Shown piece by piece: positions 61,480-64,000 of a DNA stretch of 64,000 nt; the stretch's first letter is position 1, and every line of letters begins with the position of its first letter. Both the position numbers and the translations under genes were made by a program. The notes beneath the pieces are model-generated. The model saw nothing but the letters and a program-made list of their open reading frames with translations, had not been told where the DNA came from and ran no database searches. Origin of the DNA: Arthrobacter psychrochitiniphilus (GTDB lineage: Bacteria > Actinomycetota > Actinomycetes > Actinomycetales > Micrococcaceae); NCBI RefSeq assembly GCF_003185915.1, contig NZ_QHLZ01000002.1:372001-436000 (forward strand). Reading direction: 5' to 3'.

Positions 61480-62112
61480 ATGAGGACATCATCAGCTCTG
61501 GTACTTTTGGCAGGAATCGTCCTGGCATTGGGAGGATGCACGGGAGGCAACCGGGGCGGCTCAGCAAGCCCGGCGGCCAGCGACACAGCCGCCAGCAAAA
61601 CGGCCACCTCCTCCCCCACTTCAAGCCTGAGCACCTCAAGCACTGGTGGGATTGGGGCACCAAGCCAGGATCCGGCGTCGTCCTCGACACACGCAACAGC
61701 TGCGCCCACCACGGCAACCTTGAGCCTGTACTTCATCGCCGAGCACGATTCCGGCGTCTCTGGACCGGCGGTGGGCTGCGGGGATAGTGCGGTTGCCGTA
61801 AAAAGCGCGCCCGTAACTTATACGGACCCCGTCCAGGCGGCGCTGCAAACACTTCTCGATAACCATTCGAAGAGCTACGGACAATCAGGTCTGCTCAATG
61901 CTCTCTGGCAATCTGCTGTTGCGGTGTCCTCAGTTGAGCGGTCGGGGACAAGCATTACGGCCCACCTCACGGGCACCTTGGTGATGGGCGGGGAATGTGA
62001 CATCCCGCGGGTGGAAGCGCAACTTCTACTCACCGCCAAGCAGGCCGCCGGAGCACCTGTGGCGATCACACTCAATGGGCAACCGCTCAGCGCGGCACTC
62101 AGCCTGAAGTAG
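61480..62112 (+). CDS. GerMN-domain lipoprotein
   Basis: 210 residues. The signal peptide and lipobox end VLALGGC (about 20). A Ser/Thr/Ala-rich linker leads to a GerMN domain (LSLYFIAEHDSGVSGPAVGC, TDPVQAALQTLLD, VAVSSVERSGTSITAHLTG). Such lipoproteins are common in non-sporulating actinobacteria, some next to two-component systems; no partner is visible here. ATG 61480 has GGGAGG 5 nt upstream. Confidence 0.85.
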   Translation: MRTSSALVLLAGIVLALGGCTGGNRGGSASPAASDTAASKTATSSPTSSLSTSSTGGIGAPSQDPASSSTHATAAPTTATLSLYFIAEHDSGVSGPAVGCGDSAVAVKSAPVTYTDPVQAALQTLLDNHSKSYGQSGLLNALWQSAVAVSSVERSGTSITAHLTGTLVMGGECDIPRVEAQLLLTAKQAAGAPVAITLNGQPLSAALSLK

Positions 62113-62171
62113 CGCGCACTAAAGAAAAACTTTTGATGCCTATTTAGCAACATTGGTTATATCCTGAGCAC

Positions 62172-63482
62172 GTGAACACTTCAGCCTCCGACGCCTACGC
62201 CGCCGAAACCCTGTCCGAAGAAGCCGTCGACGCCCTGACGCGAGCCTCCGCCAGCACACTGCCCCCGGGCGCGCACAGGCATGAAGCCCTGCTCTCTGCC
62301 CGGGCTGCCAACATCAAGCAATCAGCCGTCCGGGATGTTTTCGAAATTTCCATGCAGCCGGGCCTGGTGTCCTTGGCCGGAGGCAACCCTTACCTGCAGT
62401 CACTGCCGCTGGATCGGCTGGCCGCTTCGGCGTCCGCCATCATTGCCACGCACGGTCTGGAGGCCCTGCAATATGGCGGCGGGCAGGGCACCTTGGAACT
62501 GCGGACCCAAATTTGCCAGGTCATGGCAGCGGAGGGAATTCTCGATGCCGATCCGGAGAACGTGGTCATCACGGCCGGATCGCAATCCGCGCAGGACGTG
62601 GCGGCGAAGGTTTTTTGCGATCCAGGCGATGTCATCTTGATCGAGGATCCCACCTACGTTGGCGCACTGAACACTTTCGAGGCGTACGAAGTTGACGTAC
62701 AGCCAGTGATTGGCGATGAGCACGGCATTGTCCCTGCACTGCTGCGGGAGCGCATTGCCGCGTTACAGGCCGAGGGCAAGCGCATCAAGCTGCTCTACAC
62801 CATCCCGAACTTCAACAACCCCTCCGGCGTCATGCTGGCACGGGAACGGCGCCAGGAAATTGTAGATATATGCCGTAAAGCAAATATCTTGGTACTGGAA
62901 GATAATCCCTACGGGCTCTTGAAGTTCGACGGCGTTCTCCCGGAGCCCCTGCGTGCGGCCAACGCTGAAGACGTGCTGTACTTGGGCTCGTTCTCCAAGA
63001 TTTTTGCACCGGGGCTGCGCATTGGCTGGGCCCTGGTCCCGGCACATTTGAAGCAGCGCTTCTACCTGGCTAGCGAGGCCGTGACCCTATGCCCGCCCAC
63101 CTTCAATCAAATGCTGGTCAGCGACTACCTGAACAACTACGACTGGCAGGGCCAGGTCAGCACCTACCGTGCGCTGTACCAGGAGCGCTGCACGGCATTG
63201 CTGCAGGCCTTGGCCGAGTTCATGCCGGACACTGTCTCCTGGACCAAACCCGAGGGCGGCTTCTTCGTCTGGCTGAGCCTGCCTGAAGGGATCGACACAT
63301 ACCCGCTGCTGCACAAGGGGATCGATGCCGGTGTGGTGTTTGTTCCTGGCGCAGCATTCTCTCCCCAGCAAGGCCCCAGCAACAAGCTGCGCCTGGCATT
63401 CAGCGCCGTACCTCCGGAAACGTTGCGTGAAGGAGTGAAGCGGCTGGCTCCAGTTCTGGCCGAGGCGATCGCCGGGGTGTAG
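62172..63482 (+). CDS. PLP-dependent aminotransferase class I/II
   Basis: 436 residues. AGGNPYLQSLPLDRLAASAS, QYGGGQGTLELRTQICQVMA and VVITAGSQSAQDVAAKVFCD form the large domain. YTIPNFNNPSGVM and GSFSKIFAPGLRIGW contain the PLP-binding Lys (about 285). The Arg for the carboxylate is in NKLRLAFSAV. The type is closest to 2-aminoadipate/valine-pyruvate-like aminotransferases; the substrate is unknown. GTG 62172 has TATCCT 6 nt upstream and no SD, so it may be leaderless. Ends at the hairpin 63525-63590. Confidence 0.9.
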   Translation: MNTSASDAYAAETLSEEAVDALTRASASTLPPGAHRHEALLSARAANIKQSAVRDVFEISMQPGLVSLAGGNPYLQSLPLDRLAASASAIIATHGLEALQYGGGQGTLELRTQICQVMAAEGILDADPENVVITAGSQSAQDVAAKVFCDPGDVILIEDPTYVGALNTFEAYEVDVQPVIGDEHGIVPALLRERIAALQAEGKRIKLLYTIPNFNNPSGVMLARERRQEIVDICRKANILVLEDNPYGLLKFDGVLPEPLRAANAEDVLYLGSFSKIFAPGLRIGWALVPAHLKQRFYLASEAVTLCPPTFNQMLVSDYLNNYDWQGQVSTYRALYQERCTALLQALAEFMPDTVSWTKPEGGFFVWLSLPEGIDTYPLLHKGIDAGVVFVPGAAFSPQQGPSNKLRLAFSAVPPETLREGVKRLAPVLAEAIAGV

Positions 63483-63524
63483 CGGAGGCCCTGCCCGCAG
63501 CCGCCATGTACGGTAGCTACACAG

Positions 63525-63590
63525 AAATGCCGCCGTTTGACGTAAATGCCCTAGTTTGAACCATGGCATTTACGTCAAACGGCGGCATTT
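63525..63590. terminator. 26-bp perfect hairpin between convergent genes
   Basis: Arms 63525-63550 and 63565-63590 are perfect inverted repeats with a 14-nt loop. Ends in ATTTTT on the + strand. It is unusually long for a terminator. Confidence 0.85.
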
Positions 63591-63618
63591 TTCACAAGGC
63601 GCGGATTTTCTGACCGGT

Positions 63619-64000
63619 TCAGTCCAGCAGGAGTGCCGGCTCTTCCATGATGGCGGCAACGTCAGCCATGAATCGGGCTGAGAGGTCGCCGTCCACCACG
63701 CGGTGGTCGAAGGATCCGCCCAGCGTGGTGATCCAGCGCGGCACAACCTCACCATCCACCACCCACGGCTTTTGTTTGATGGTACCAAAGGCCACGATTG
63801 CCACCTCGCCCGGGTTGATGATGGGCGTGCCCGTGTCAATGCCCAGTGCGCCGATGTTAGTGACCGTCAGCGTGCCGCCGGCCATGTCCGCCGGTGCCGT
63901 CTTGCCTGACCGCGCGGTTGTGGCCAATCCATTCAACGCAATGGCCAGTTCCTTTAAGGAAAGGTCCTGTGCGTCCTTGATGTTTGGCACCATAAGCCCG
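63619..64000 (-). CDS. 2-oxoacid dehydrogenase E2 (lipoamide acyltransferase), C-terminal part
   Basis: The frame is open to the window end, so the N-terminal lipoyl and binding domains are outside. Visible is the catalytic domain end: [39 protein letters not shown], then the catalytic DHRVVDGD. It transfers acyl groups from E1 to CoA in a pyruvate or branched-chain 2-oxoacid dehydrogenase complex; which one cannot be told. ATG 63993 is internal. It faces the aminotransferase gene across the long hairpin. Confidence 0.92.
   Translation of the reverse strand, partial: GLMVPNIKDAQDLSLKELAIALNGLATTARSGKTAPADMAGGTLTVTNIGALGIDTGTPIINPGEVAIVAFGTIKQKPWVVDGEVVPRWITTLGGSFDHRVVDGDLSARFMADVAAIMEEPALLLD

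Noticed and set aside
1..64000. tRNA, rRNA, riboswitch or prophage features
   Set aside because: I looked for cloverleaf-like gaps, conserved riboswitch cores, integrases and att-like repeats and saw none; a covariance-model scan would be decisive.

Overview
The window is high-GC actinobacterial chromosome. Protein content points to Arthrobacter or a close relative in the Micrococcaceae: cysteine-poor rpmB-rpmG-rpsN, a DUF222/HNH endonuclease, DtxR-type iron boxes, LAxTG sortase signals, a CopD/CtaG fusion and an Ecm4-type thiol reductase. The assignment is by inference; no rRNA, tRNA, CRISPR array or insertion sequence was seen. Genes are tightly packed, with many 1-nt (TAGTG, TGATG) or 4-nt (ATGA, GTGA) overlaps, and several convergent pairs share long perfect hairpin terminators.

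Layout. 1-6.6 kb: the 3' end of a HerA-like ATPase, an unknown anchored protein, a coupled NHL/thioredoxin and CopD-CtaG pair, and the nucleoid protein HU. 6.8-7.6 kb: the zinc-independent ribosomal protein operon rpmB-rpmG-rpsN. 8-12.6 kb: an SGNH hydrolase, an ABC exporter divergent from a MarR regulator, and a VOC protein. 12.6-17.9 kb: a siderophore uptake operon (binding protein, two FecCD permeases, ATPase, siderophore-interacting reductase) behind an iron box. 18-19.6 kb: a MarR regulator and an Ecm4-type reductase. 19.7-24.8 kb: an OpuC-type osmoprotectant ABC operon ending in a flavin disulfide oxidoreductase. 24.9-31.9 kb: an esterase, about 800 bp of degenerate-looking DNA, and an alpha-mannosidase/GH-A glycosidase operon. 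32-44.2 kb: general metabolism (acyl-CoA dehydrogenase, universal stress protein, FAD/Fe-S D-hydroxyacid dehydrogenase, RraA-like protein, cyclase plus NCS1 permease, thioesterase plus acetyltransferase) and small membrane proteins. 44.3-46.2 kb: a DUF222/HNH protein with a leaderless-type promoter.

46.2-57 kb is the most distinctive region, an iron-regulated heme acquisition locus. It holds a giant three-HtaA-domain surface protein with a recent 507-bp internal duplication, a neocarzinostatin-like wall protein, the HmuTUV importer, an intervening DUF2079 membrane protein, and a heme oxygenase. Both surface proteins end in LAKTG sorting signals. Iron boxes lie in the divergent hmu/hta promoter region and over the heme oxygenase promoter. 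The inferred flow is heme capture at the wall, relay to lipoprotein HmuT, import by HmuUV, and iron release by the oxygenase.

57-64 kb: an MFS transporter, a Gfo/Idh/MocA oxidoreductase, an excisionase-like HTH protein, alanine dehydrogenase, a GerMN lipoprotein, a PLP aminotransferase, and the C-terminus of a 2-oxoacid dehydrogenase E2 that runs off the window.
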